From Rhodocollybia butyracea (Eukaryota > Basidiomycota > Agaricomycetes > Agaricales > Omphalotaceae): DNA of 64,000 bases. The notes under the pieces are model-generated. The model saw only the letters and a program-made list of their open reading frames with translations. It was not told the DNA's origin and made no database searches. The DNA lies in NCBI GenBank assembly GCA_015501585.1, contig JADNRY010000001.1, forward strand, positions 248,001 through 312,000, written 5' to 3'. Numbering within the stretch: position 1 is the first letter of the stretch; each line of letters opens with the position of its first letter. A program made the position numbers and the translations under genes. Positions 33,886 to 46,144 of the stretch are shown one piece after another.

Positions 33886-36352
33886 AATGACAAAGTGGAA
33901 GATGCGAGTCCGGATTCATGGCTTTTAAATAAAGGTGACAGTGGGCTTGCCAGAGTTATCATCGCGATCGAGATTCGACAAGTTGACAACTTCCACGATT
34001 GGGCCTGTAACCATACTACGTGTGACGGAGATAGAATCGTGAATGCGTGAACTTCTCGGCAACGATATTATCTTTCCTTCGGTGTTCATGAGAGACCTCG
34101 GCAAGGTTCATGTGCAAGTCATGTGATGTTGAGTTCTTTAACTCTCGAACTCCCTTCGTAAATAAACCTCTCCGAATGACAATGCAGCAGCCAAAGTTTG
34201 CGATTTTCAGCAAAAATAGGCAGGTGGTCGACAGATGCAAGCTTATACATATCAGATTGAATAAGGCAATCAGTTTCACGGTGTTTTCTACTCTATATTT
34301 GAATCCCTCTCGATTCTTATTGACAGGTATAAGGTTATGTATGATATTTTGAAGACTGACGATACTTATTATAATTATTGTCAGGCACTTTGCTTTGATG
34401 GGCGAGGCGTGATGCTCGTCCACCGACGTTTTTTTGTTCACCTTTGTCTACGTCCCGCGTATATATCCAAAGTCCAGTGGGCACCGTATGAGTAAGCCAT
34501 TAAACAAGATAGCCCTGCCGCTGCGCGAGACGACAAAATCGGACCCGGCACATACCTCTGCCAAGCGTCTGCCGTCGCACGTTTCCTATGTGCATTAAAT
34601 AAATTATTGGCTGGGTGTTGTTCTCGAAAGCACAGTGCGACTCGCACGATACTTGAAAGGGGGTGAGCTACCGTACCAATGGCACCAATGGCACTTGCTT
34701 CCAGCTTATAACAGATACGTCGACGCGTCCAATATCTCTACGAGTCACGATGAACCAGCCAACGAATACGATTATCAATATTGAGGCGACTCGACGCGTC
34801 ATTAAGGGACAAGTAGATATTGTACAGCCTAATTAGCTCCACTTAAGCACAAGTTATATTTACCACCGAGAAGGTGAGTGAGTACAGCATCACTGATGGC
34901 ATGCGGGAATATCTCACAATCTTGTCAATACACTGAGATTCAATAAGTAAATACATCTGCAGGGAGGTTACAAGTCGACGACAGAGAGATTTTGATGGAA
35001 GCGGAAGTTCTCGCCAAATTAGGAAAAAATTCCACTCGATGAAATTGTTTGAGGGTTCTTTACTTGTCAAGAAATATTAGACTGTTGAAATTTCATACGC
35101 GTCCATTGCACTGAAAGGCTCATACAATCACATAGAAACAGTATACTTGAAAAGTTAGATGTAATTCTATCGAGCGGAGGTCAAGGTCTTGGAACAGGGA
35201 AAAATAAATTGTGTACTAGGGATTCATTACTTCAAGTTGAAGTGACCGCATGGTTCCGTTGCACTGGAAAGCGCATACACTCACGTTGGAGCATGGCATT
35301 CCAGTGGATAGCTGAAAAGTTAAATGCAATTCCATCGAGCGGAGATTTCTACCAGGATACTGGTGTCGCCAAAAATTTTTCGGTTGTACGAAAGTCCCGT
35401 CTTATAGCGACAACGTCAAGTAATGTCCATCTTCCATCTTCGTACCTACAGTACTTGCGACAAACCGAGTGTCTAGCACCGGTGTCCGGTGTCCGGTCCC
35501 AGTCAACCGGTATCTAACCCCCGGTTCATTCCCCCGGTTCATTATTCTGCTGTTAGCGGAAGGTCCGAGGACGACCGCTCCCATCCTCCGGTCGGGCCAA
35601 GTAAAAAGGGGCCGTAGCTACTATCAAACCGAAAATGGCAGTCCTGTACAAAGATTCCGCACCAACTTTCGAACTAAAACCTCTTGAGAAAAACAAGTCA
35701 ATGGGGAAAAAGGCTTACCAGGGACACGGTTATTTGTTTAGTTTCTTTACATGTTCACACCTCAGTCATTTGTGCGAACGCCTAGTAAATCGGACAACGA
35801 GGGCTGTCGGTCTCCCTCAAGTCCTTCCGCACCAGCATTTTTCACGTTATATTTTAGATGTTCGCGAGCACCGATGTTAATAAAGAACGTTACTGACATA
35901 CCTCAACCGGCATGCGCATACTGAGGAGCGCAGGTGCGGTTTCTAAAGTTCATAGATCCCAATCCCCACGCCACACTTCACTACTAACTCGATGCGTTTG
36001 GTGCCGGTGGACTCAGAAGTTGAAGTCCTCAAGCTTTCCTCACAAACACCGACATGATCAAGAAATTTACAAAATCCTTCTGAGGAGCTTGTAACGGGGT
36101 TGATGATTTTTTGTCTGAGTACTGAAGTGTATCTACGAGCGCATCGTTTGAGCGTCTGGAGAGTGGCAAGTACTTACTGGACGAATAATTTAGCTTTCCA
36201 GCCGGGGCGATGCTGCCGATACCAAGCTTCACACCCCCGAAGTATTTTTTGCCGAAAATAAATGAGTGCACACTCGAGGTAACTTATTCTCAAAGTAGAT
36301 AAAATACAGCAAGATTGAGGCACAATTACAAGATCTAGGTTTTTTTCCAGAA
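33886..36352. other. Spacer between paralogs 2 and 3
   Basis: No gene recognised. It holds two copies of the palindromic motif TCGACGCGTC (about 34719 and 34790) and a diverged tandem repeat at 35103-35345. At 35480-35545 there are CCGGTGTCCGGTGTCCGG and twice CCCCGGTTCATT. ORFs here are short and unsupported. Confidence 0.45.
35103..35345. repeat. Diverged direct repeat, unit about 155-165 bp
   Basis: The block at 35103-35131 (GCACTG..AAGGCTCATACA) recurs at 35256-35284, and GAAAAGTTAGATGTAATTC at about 35149 recurs as GAAAAGTTAAATGCAATTC at about 35314, both followed by CATCGAGCGGAG or TATCGAGCGGAG. The order is kept, so it is an old tandem duplication. Confidence 0.65.
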
Positions 36353-37975
36353 TCATTTACAGTTACCCTGTTGATATGCCTCGGCACGAGGCGTTTTTGT
36401 TTCGATATCATCGTCAGTGTGGAAGTCCCTGGTAACGGTGACCTTTGTGGGACGAGTTTGTATAGCGTGAGTTTACGGGAAAAAAAAACTATAGTCAAAG
36501 TGCTCACCTCAATGGCATGCGGCTGAACGGGATTCCGCTCTTTGGGGAACAGCTCCGTCACGCCCCTCCCCATTGAACCTCTGAGCTGCAATTCAGCGTC
36601 CTCGAATTCGAATGCTCTCGTAGAAGAAGCAAAAGGCCAAAGTATTCTAGATAGACGTGTTGTAGCACGTTGTGAGGAGGGGCGAGGGGGCGGTGCGCTT
36701 AACACAACGTTATTCGAGACGTCACCCCCTGGGCTTGCCATGATCTTGAATTCAGGAAGACGTGAGCTTTCGCGAGTGTTTCCTCGGGTGCTGATGGCTT
36801 CACTTGAGCTCCTACTCTGTGTAACCCAGAAGAGGGCGAGCGCGTTGAAGATGACCTGCAAAAGACTGTGAACAGGGCAGGAAATAACAGAGCATTTTAC
36901 TTGCGTCTGCACCACAGGATCCTAGGCATACCCATCCTCTTTCGTGACCTTGAAGCTAATGATGATTGTGTTCGTTATTGGAGTCACTCTGCAGATGAAC
37001 TTGAGCTCACCAATGCCAAAACCAACATATTGACTGTGGACGTCGTGAGAGCAACCGCGGACGCAACTAGTGTGCGTATTGCGACTGCTTTGAGGCGAGG
37101 GTTCACCAAGTTCGTTCTCAGTACGGGCCAGAGAAATAGACCAGTTAAAACGATATTGATTAATCTATGTTCGAGGTCAAGACATGTCTAGAGCTTGCAA
37201 CTCGGTTTTCATACGTACAGGTCGTAAGCCAGCAGTGCGAGTGATGAATATCGTTGAAGACCAATGATACAGATGCCCTCACTATCCAAATAGTGGATTC
37301 TTCCTGAAGACAAGTTGTGAGAATGCATTTAGAAAGAAAAGAACGACGGACCTGCGATCATCGAGGCAATAACCGCGCCATATAGCCCGAGCATTATTGC
37401 GCATACAACGTAGATGGGGGATTTGAGCCTTCTGGAGCTGCCCACAGAAGGGGTCCAAACGAGATACACCTTTTCGACTGTAAGAATACGGGTAAGTACT
37501 GAAGAATTCGTCAGAAAACTGGCTACGAACGCAAGAAAGAGTAGATGAGAATTTTGGATGTCGCATAGAAGACGATGCAGATATAAATTCCCATTGCACA
37601 GTCTAGTTCCTGGGTCTCCAAGCCGATACCAAAGACGAGGATACCGCCTGTACATAAGAAACCCGTTAGAAAGAATCGTGCAGATGTTGCCAGGACACCC
37701 ACTGGTGAAGAGGAATAACCACGAGTCTACGAAAACGAGCAGAACACAGATGCGGACCCATGGCATCTCCCTAATGCTGGACCTAGACCATTCTTCCGCT
37801 GATAAACGGCGTGATATGCAGTGAGTTAGAACGGACACCCCTAGAATACAAAAGTAAGAACTAGAGCATGCCAGTACAAAATGATAAATTCGTTACCTAG
37901 AATATAGATGAGACAGCTGAACACCTGCATTCCCTTGGAAGGAAAGATTGCGACGGCAGAATTTTCAGCTTTCAT
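36353..37975 (-). CDS. Seven-TM membrane protein, paralog 3
   Basis: Starts MKAENSAVAIFPSKGMQVFS and follows the same exon order: WVRICVLLVFVDSWLFLF, GILVFGIGLETQELDCAMG, EKVYLVWTPSVGSSRRLKSP, GRIHYLDSEGICIIGLQRYS, AYDLLINIVLTGLFLWPVL, RGWVCLGSCGADVIFNALAL. The cytoplasmic tail is longer and differs most from the other copies, ending RDFHTDDDIETKTPRAEAYQ and a few more residues. The intron 36856-36904 begins GC (gcaagt), where paralogs 1 and 2 have GT at the same junction. Function unknown. Confidence 0.84.
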
Positions 37976-38897
37976 TTCGGTGGAAAGACAGAGGCTTTTG
38001 CGGGCTCATTGCTTTTAAGAGCGCACTGGAGGCGGCTACGGAGTGTCGCGAATCACGATCTCGGATCGAGTCCGTTGCACAATCGAATATGCCTTTGATG
38101 TGCATTGACACCAAAGAAGTAGAGTCGGCGCGTTGTTGCTATCAAGTTTAACGTGCTTTGGAGTCCCACTTTATACGAAGTGACTGTCATCGAGACTGAA
38201 CGAATACTCTTTAGCTAGTAGCGTAGTTTAATGAAGTGAGGCGCCCGTTAAGCGCTTGTCTCACCAGTAACTCGATCCTGTGTTGACCGCAAAGCATTCG
38301 AAGTTAACGCGGCCATCAGACTGCGCTATGTTCTATTCCCGCTGCCAGAATATTCAAAGGGGCTTCAGCTCCTAATCTCCTCAAGTATTCCTTAGTGCTG
38401 AGCGGACGCTCTTAGTCCTCAGCTTGCCAAGGTTTCTTTATGCAAATTACAGTCTTCATCCTTGGTTTGTCTTCGATATGGTGGAACCTCTGCTGGCGTT
38501 GACTTACCGAACGATCTAACAAACTGGTTACCATCCAAGTCAACTTCAAGTTGACTCTCACTGCCAGCTGATGACATTACTCTCTGGAACAGAAGCCATA
38601 TTCAGTGTAGGACCTAGGTGATATTATACATACGAGCTTTTGGGGTATCTGTAGGTTTTTCAAGTTTGGTAGATATAGCTTGTTTAGTAGAGTTACAGCA
38701 GGTTGCAGCTAGATAGAAATGAGATGAATTTCGAAGAGTCTTTGACGACTGATCGATCTCGGATCAACAAAGTTTGGTTGCAATGTCGGCAAGCTATATT
38801 AGACTGAACACGATAGCGACGCTCCCTCTTAATCCCTCTTGACCACTTCTTGTCTTGTAATTTTCTTTCTTTCCCTCACTCTCATTCGAGTAGCAGC
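37976..38897. other. Intergenic, no gene seen
   Basis: The upstream end carries the conserved GCTTTTAAG core promoter of paralog 3 (about 38011). A run of C/T-rich sequence precedes the next gene. No ORF of note. Confidence 0.5.
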
Positions 38898-39562
38898 ATG
38901 AGTCGCTTTACACAGTACTCAGAGGTAACATTTCCAGGAAAATTCTAATCGTTTGCCAATTCTCAGTCACTTTAGGACGCATGTCGCCTTCCGGAAGGCT
39001 TTCAGCGTATAGCATACGATGCAGATACTGAGCGGTACACATTCAGGGATCGCAAGGGAGCTCTATACCAATCTGCCCCAGGCCAGGAGTACGGAAAATT
39101 GACCCCTGTATCGGATAAACGGGCTGAATCCTGGAGATATGATGACCGTAAGTGGTCGTGTGCCATTTATTCTCGAAAGTACAATAATCCTTTCCAGAGT
39201 ACAAACGACCCACAATTTCTGCTGAATCTCATGGTACCTCGTTCCATGATATTCTACCCTCGTATGCAATAACCTCTGCTTCGCCCCCGTCCTCTGCATC
39301 TTCTGGCTCACAGGAGAACTTGGAAATTTCTCCTCGTTCGCGGTTTATCGAAGCTGCCAAAAGGTCCACAGTGCCCAAGATGCAGGGTGTTGTGAATAAC
39401 CTTCGACGCTCCGTCACTTCCGCTAGGAAGCCACCTCCAGTTCCAGAGAAGGATAGTGATACTGTTGGACTGTTGAGGAGTCAGTCAGTCTTGAGTTGGT
39501 CGTCGACAGTGACAGTGAATGGCACAATTCCGATGGATGAACAGAAATATAAGTTAGAATGA
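38898..39562 (+). CDS. Conserved-looking hypothetical protein (187 aa)
   Basis: Three exons (38898-38924, 38976-39147, 39198-39562) sum to 187 residues. The first half reads as a compact domain: DACRLPEGFQRIAYDADTER, YTFRDRKGALYQSAPG. The second half is Ser/Pro-rich and basic (FIEAAKRSTVPKMQGVVNNL, RRSVTSARKPPPVPEK). No signal peptide or TM segment. I believe similar short proteins occur in other basidiomycetes, but I cannot name the family. The introns have clean GT and AG ends. Confidence 0.7.
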
Positions 39563-39699
39563 GTCATTTCATTCTTGTACCAAATAGTTACGGTTACTAG
39601 TGTTTCTTGTATAATCAGTCTTGTGTGTATTGATGATGTCATCATTGGCCTTTTCACTTCGCACTATTTAAGAATTGGTCGGAATACAAGACGCTAACG

Positions 39700-42513
39700 A
39701 TGATCCGACACAAAACTCCTCGCCATTTCCTCGCAAATCTTCAAGTTCGCCGCTCAATCCACATATCGCGTCCCCGGACCTACAAATTTCCATATAATCC
39801 GCGTGAAATAGAAAGACCAGAAGACTCTGTAGACGTATGCATTGTCGGAGCTGGCCCTGCAGGACTTTCTGCAGCCATTCGTATCAAACAACTCGAGAAC
39901 GAGGCGAAAGAACGCGGCGAAATAGATCGGGACAAAGAAGTCAGAGTTGTTGTACTCGAAAAAGGCTCGGAAGTAGGCAAGTCTTTCGCTAGTTGCTAGT
40001 TTCTTTGACTTTCCGTCCAACCTTTTGTTTATCTCTCTATAGGATCCCATATTCTATCAGGCGGCGTTCTAGAACCGCAATCTCTCATTGACCTTCTGGG
40101 CCCTGTAGAAGAATTTGAATCCAAATACGGTTCACCTGCTCCGTTGACACAAAAAGCAGGCGACTCTAAGATGATCTGGTTGACACCAGGCAAAGACGGA
40201 ATGGGCGAGGGAGGTAAAAGTATCAAGATCCCGCATCCACCTCAGATGGGAAACAAAGGTATCATCGTAGTTTGCTACTAGTTCAGTACTAATCACTCTT
40301 CAGGTAACTATATCATTTCCCTTTCCGCCCTTACCCGCTGGCTCGCCTCTGTCGCCGAAGAACATTATGGTGTCGAGATCTATCCTGGTTTCGGGGCTTC
40401 CAGAATCGTTTACAGCGATGATCCCATTCTGGGCCTCGGAGCTTCCCATAGTGGAGCAGATGTTCTGAATGGGAAAGATCCATGGGACGGCTGGGAAGGC
40501 GTTTGGAAAAGTAAAATCACTGGTATAAAGACTGCATCGAGTACATCTGGTTCAGCGAAAGGACGTCGCGTTCCGTCAGTACTTGGTGTTCTAACAAACG
40601 ATGTTGGTATCTCCAAGCCTCCTGCTCCATCATCTCAAAATCCTTCACCTGTACCCGAGTTGTCTTCTAACTTTGAACCAGGAATGTTCTTCCGATCCCG
40701 AGTTACTCTTTTGGCGGAAGGTGCTCATGGGAGTTTGACCAAAGGTGTTGTACGTCGATATGACCTGAGAAAGGAAAGTGAAGGACAAACGTATGGGTTT
40801 GGTATAAAGGAAGTTTGGAGAGTCGCCCCGGAGGATACGGGTGACGCCAATGCTGGTAGGTGTCTTTATTTACGGTGAGACAGCAAAATACTAACCTTAT
40901 ATGTACGAAGCGAACCCACATTATGATCCTGGACTTGTAGTTCATACCATGGGATTCCCTCTGCAACGCCTTTCTTTGAATCCCCTGTCGTCAAACAATG
41001 ATGCCAACACCTACGGCGGAGGTTGGGTCTACCATCTGGACAAAGGCCTCGTTTCTATTGGGTTGGTTGTAGGCGCAGATTGGGAGAATCCATGGAGGAA
41101 TGTTTATAAGGATTTCCAGGTCAGTATTACAAGCAAAATCTGCGGTTTTCCGTCTCTTTCTTTAGGCCGTATTCAGCCTCAACTCTTTTCGTTTTTGGAT
41201 TAGATGATGAAGCACCACCCATACTTACGCTCGCTTCTCACTCATAACTCTTCTTCATTTACCCCTACCCGACTCGCATATGGCGCACGCACCCTCGTCG
41301 AAGGCGGCTTACAATCCCTTCCTCTGTTACACTTTCCCGGTGGAGCACTTATCGGTGACTCAGCAGGATTAGTGAATGTGGGCAAAATCAAAGGGATACA
41401 TAATGCGCTGGGTAGTGGGATGGGCAGTGCTGAGGGCGCTTGGGGTGTGCTTAAAACTGATACTTCAAATGAAGGTAAAGGAGAAGAAGGTATATTTATA
41501 ATTTTCGCATGATCTGGCAAACAGACTGACGACTCTAGAAGCAGAGTCCGTTGTCCAAGAAGCAGCCGATCTATCACCCTACACCACCTCATTCCTCAAC
41601 TCTCGTATGTTCCATGATCTGCACGAGGTCCGAAACCTTCGTCCCTCGTTCAACATTCCCTTCTTCACCAAGCGAAATATAGGCGTCTTGGGAGGTATAG
41701 CGTATTCTGGTGTCGACTCGTTGATTCTGAAAGGTCGTACGCCATGGACCTTGAGACATACTAAAGACGAAAACGAAAGGATCGAAACATTATATAGCGC
41801 CCCCAGTTTGGATTCTAAACATACAGGAAAATCAGATCCCTCTGGAAGTACTGGAAAATACCGAGAGATCAAGTACCCGCCATTTCAGCCTCCCTTGTCG
41901 ACGGATTTGATGACGAGTGTGATGTTGACGGGGACGAGCCACGAGGAGGACCAGCCAGAGCATTTGAGAGTGTTGAAGATGGACGAGGCAGAGTTTGATG
42001 AAGTGAACTCTGAAGCGCAACGAAGGAGGGACCATGTGAAGGTAAACGTGGGCGAGTATGCGGGGCTCCTGAGTCGTGCATGTCCGGCGGGGGTGTATGA
42101 GTATGTCGATGATGAAGTGAGTTTATTACTTGATTCGTGCTTCCTTTGATTGATAGGATACTACGTACGTAGGCTTCCAAAGACGGCTCTACAGGCGGCG
42201 AAGGTTGCAAGGGTAAAAAACTAGTTATTAATGCACAGGTACATATGTGTTTTGTGTCTAGCTTTCATTCTCACTCGCTGATGCCTCCCCCCTCCTCATT
42301 TCTTCTATTCGGCTTGTCTAGAATTGTATCCATTGCAAACTATGTGACATTAAAGTTCCCTCGCAAGACATTACCTGGACTGTTCCCGAAGGAGGCGGTG
42401 GACCAAAGTATAGTGAGTGCACCTTTTGGTTTTTCGACTCTTTCTTTTCTTCAATGGATTCCGCTGCCGCTGCTGATATTATTTGTCTTGCTTATCTTGT
42501 AGCTATGACATAG
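39700..42513 (+). CDS. Electron transfer flavoprotein-ubiquinone oxidoreductase
   Basis: Nine exons sum to 761 residues. The N-terminus ([20 protein letters not shown]) is a mitochondrial presequence. FAD-binding GAGPAG is at 50-55. The family block [14 protein letters not shown] follows the first splice, and [20 protein letters not shown] lies in exon 5. The 4Fe-4S ligands are C695 in ACPAGVYEY, then C730, C733 and C736 in [13 protein letters not shown]. It passes electrons from ETF to ubiquinone in the inner membrane during fatty-acid and amino-acid oxidation. It is longer than usual (about 620) because of inserted loops around 230-310 and 570-620. The first intron (39977-40042) begins gcaagt: only this GC donor keeps the frame [12 protein letters not shown]. 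Confidence 0.96.
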
Positions 42514-45079
42514 AAGCTCACTCTTGTATTTGGGCTTTGCCGTCGAAGACAATTGACTGCAAACCAAATAGTGGAAGGACAGAGTTGGGGGCACTTGACA
42601 TTCCTAGTGTAGCATGTATTGAACTATCCTGTCTCGGAACAAGCGTTATGAAAATATGCCTGTCACATTATGGAGATAATTTTCTTGAGTACCCGCGAAG
42701 CGGTGGGCCATTCTCACAAGTCCATTTCCCTAGTAAGTACCTCGGTCCTTAAAACGAGCAGATGGACAATGATGTAGAATCTGTACCGAATACGTTCTCC
42801 ACTACTTGTCTTGACTACCCTTTCATATCTTGGATCATGCCGGTCGATGAACTTTCCTTTTCTTTCGCATACCGTTTTCATTTCTCCTTGCCTCATCCGA
42901 TTTGTCCGCCTAATAGGAACAATTTGGAACGATACACGTACAACGTTGACCGTAGCCCTACGGACTTAACCGGGAACTAGTATTCGACAACTTTCGGACG
43001 TAAATGACTTCCGACATTCTAGCTGCAATCGCGATTGAATAGGTTGGAGCCCTCCAGTCTCAGAGAGTCCAAAATCATTCTGATTAATATGTACTCTACT
43101 TACTTGCAGCGTATGGCTCTTATCATTTACGAATACTGTCCCATGTGAAAGCTGATTGTGGATACGATACGTAACCATATACGGTGCCTAAAGATCTACG
43201 ATCATTCTTGTGTACATAATACAAGATAATACACTGAACATGAAGTAGTACCTTGGCAAAACCGGTGGTTACTTTATTCCTGATTTTTATACGCGCAGGA
43301 GATTCAAATCTGACGAGTGGATGTGAACCACCGGGCCATACTGAGACCGTCCATCAAAACTACTCTCTCATGAAGGTGCTCAAGAATACTAAGTTCAAGC
43401 TGATGTCCGCCTGTATCGGATGGTAGTGATTCCTGTTTTATTTCCATTCATCTGGGTTCATACACGTTGAAGCTCGAGCCATGCTTGTTCGCGATTGAGT
43501 TTTTAAATAAGACTTGTCAACTCCAAAGGCTCCTTGACGTGTGCAAATCCCATCTACTGATGCGGCAAGTACGTCGAAATGTGAAGCAATATAGCCTCGA
43601 ATTTCGCACCGGAAACTCAAAATAACTTGGGGGTCTTTAGATAATGCTTAACTACTACCGAGGCCGCTAACAGTTACTTCTTCCTGTACTGCAGTTACTG
43701 CAGTTACATACACTCATCATAAGTTAATAGTACGCGGCCTGGTAGGGGTCGAGCTACTGAGCTGACGCTCCAAGTACTTGAACCTCGGATAACAATCTTA
43801 AATATTATCAGTATCACTATGCATTAAGCCATATATGTTAAGCATTCAGTCTTTTTATAGTGTCAGTCGATGCCAGGTGCAAATGTGCGCATATAAGCAC
43901 TTTTAAAGCTAGGATATTTGAATTCATAGACAACCGTCAAACGTTTAGAAGGCCCTTATTGACATTCAACTTTGCAAGTTGCGATTAGGTTGGTTGAGTT
44001 TCAGGACATTTGTGACTACCGCTCAGAGGGTATCATACTGTATCATTCCAGAAGTCATAAGAAGTTATACTTAAAAGAGACATAAGGTGCGAGGTAGCGG
44101 GTGCGTCATTTGGTAACTTTTTTCGTTACTACACAGATTCCGAGGGATTTCTCAGATTTCTCTTAGAGAATAAGTAAGTATCTTCAAAGTACTCGTAGAA
44201 TATAATAGGCTGGGTCCTATCTGTTACATAGTACGTCTATCAGTTTGGAACGAGCGTTCTATTGCAGCTGGTAAAATATTTGGCTTGAAATCCAGATCCC
44301 GCACTCTTGGGGCAAAAGATCAGGGTTGTCACAAAATCTTAGAGGAGGGCCCTGGAGGGCCTAGCTAGAGGGATTTATTCCTGAACCCGAAGCCTTGCAA
44401 GTATTTAGTTATCCATCTGCAAAACCTGGGTTTTGATCGGAGCAGCTCTATTCGGTGCTATTCATTCCATAGCCACCCAGAGCAAGGATACTGGCTCTAG
44501 AGCGCTATAAGCTGCTCTGGGATGCTATGGATGCTATGGAACGCTGCAGAGTGCTCCATAGCAGTCCATCATTCATTCCAGGTTTTGCAGAGTCCTCAAA
44601 GGCGTGGGGACTTACTTGGTGATTTCGGCGCCCTAGCGCGACAATATTTTCAGTAAGGAGATTCAAGCCGAATGCTGGTCACCGTACCGCGTACACTCAC
44701 TGGATATTTTACTTGATAAAAACTGTAGTGTTGTGAGGTCAAAGCTGTTCTTTTCAAAACAAATTTGGCTATAATACGTAATGCTGAATAACGTACTACT
44801 GTCTAAGGTTAGGGTTCAAACTCCGTCGCGTATGATATTTGTCCATGACCGTGACTTTGTCTTACTTCAGACCAAATGTCATCGAAATAGTTACGATCAT
44901 TCGAAGCTTGAGGCGATTGGGATAGTTGAAGGTTGAAGCCTGAGGCGTTGTTCCCTTTGACAACTTGAATTCATTCTTTCAATTGGATCTTTTTCTTGGG
45001 ATCCTTAGGATCTTTGGACGTTAGAACAAAATGATACTCACTCCGAGTCATCGCCGGACGTGGTTCGGTTCAGTTCGAG
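42514..45079. other. Gene-poor region with small inverted-repeat elements
   Basis: No supportable gene. It includes a 9-bp inverted repeat with arms at 43262-43270 and 43326-43334, and the MITE-like foldback at 44416-44591. ORFs are below 75 codons. Confidence 0.5.
44416..44591. mobile_element. MITE-like foldback element, 176 bp
   Basis: Perfect 14-bp terminal inverted repeats TCTGCAAAACCTGG (44416-44429) and its complement (44578-44591). Inside, CCATAGCCACCCAGAGCA (44467-44484) pairs with 44513-44530 at 16 of 18 positions, giving a long hairpin. No coding capacity. I could not find a clear target-site duplication. Confidence 0.55.
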
Positions 45080-45193
45080 ATGCTCCCCGCAATTAAACAG
45101 GATAAAAGCCAAATAAAAGCCGCTCAAGTGTCCGCATACCCTCATTCCAACGCTCGTGGTGTGCGTCTCTCCTGTACTCATCCGATCTACACA

Positions 45194-45418
45194 ATGTGCC
45201 CGTCTAACGACTCTGGGGATATTTCCACATCTTCGCCCAGACTTTTCCAAAATGCTCGATCATTGGTGGCACATTTCGCGACGTCGCATTTAAATTATCC
45301 GAAATCTTTTGGGGCTGATTCCACATTCATCATGATCAACTACCGCCAGAGCTCTCCTCAGTGCTGCCACTGCGGCTGGAGGGGAGGTCATGCCCCCACC
45401 TGTCCATTCAACGCGTAG
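45194..45418 (+). CDS. Small Cys-rich protein
   Basis: The frame is open from 45080. The ATG at 45194 is chosen because the TATA-like ataaaagccaaataaaag lies about 90 bases upstream; the ATG at 45080 would give 112 residues. The 74-residue product ends in CCHCGWRGGHAPTCPFNA, a compact C-C-x-C-G...H...C motif that looks metal-binding. I have an impression of similar short proteins in other mushrooms but cannot name them. Single exon, no signal peptide. Confidence 0.4.
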   Translation: MCPSNDSGDISTSSPRLFQNARSLVAHFATSHLNYPKSFGADSTFIMINYRQSSPQCCHCGWRGGHAPTCPFNA

Positions 45419-46144
45419 AGATCATCGGGCATGTATTCCGACTTCTCCGTCTTTCCAAAATCCTGAACGTTGTCCTATAGGTTTTGCTATCCGATTCCGA
45501 ATGTCCGAATTCCAAGGCCCAAGGTCATTGTGTTTGTGTAACGTCCTTTCTCGCATATTTTATTCTATACCTCCGAGCTCCAGGATTCCATAACATGCAT
45601 ATGTTCTTTCTTCCTCACGAGATGCTCAATATGCTTTTCTTATATCTTTACGATTACACTTATTTTTTCGCATGTACATGGAAATCTTGATACGTTTTTC
45701 CGCTTGTACAGTGGTGCCTCGAAACCTTCTTACTACTCCTAGTAGATCTGCCCACTCGAGTTCTCCATAGTATGCGTCTAAACCTACCTCAAAATGATCT
45801 AGTACAGAAGACGTCCTCACATTTTCACTCCTAATTATACCTATCTTTTCGTGTACACTTCTCACCTCTCCTTATATTCCGACTTATCCTTTGTTCCTTC
45901 TGGCAGTATACCAATTATTCATCCAGTCGTCGGTTTGAACTGATACCCAAATAATACATGATCTTTCGAGTCCGGTGAAGAGTTGGAGATTGATCGCATA
46001 TATAAATAGATGTTTCCTGGTCATTTCCGGTATTGTAAGGCCCTCACTCTGTCAGGTTGTGGCAGCATACAAGACCCTCTTTCCTTTGACCAGGATTTTC
46101 ATTGGTTCTTAGCTTTATTTAATATATTCACGATTATTACGACT
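45419..46144. other. Intergenic, no gene seen
   Basis: AT-rich with short ORFs only. This is the convergent 3' space between the small Cys-rich ORF and the Spo7-like gene. Confidence 0.5.

Noticed and set aside
44800..44850. B-box-like AGGGTTCAAACTCC
   Set aside because: No A box at the right distance and no cloverleaf.
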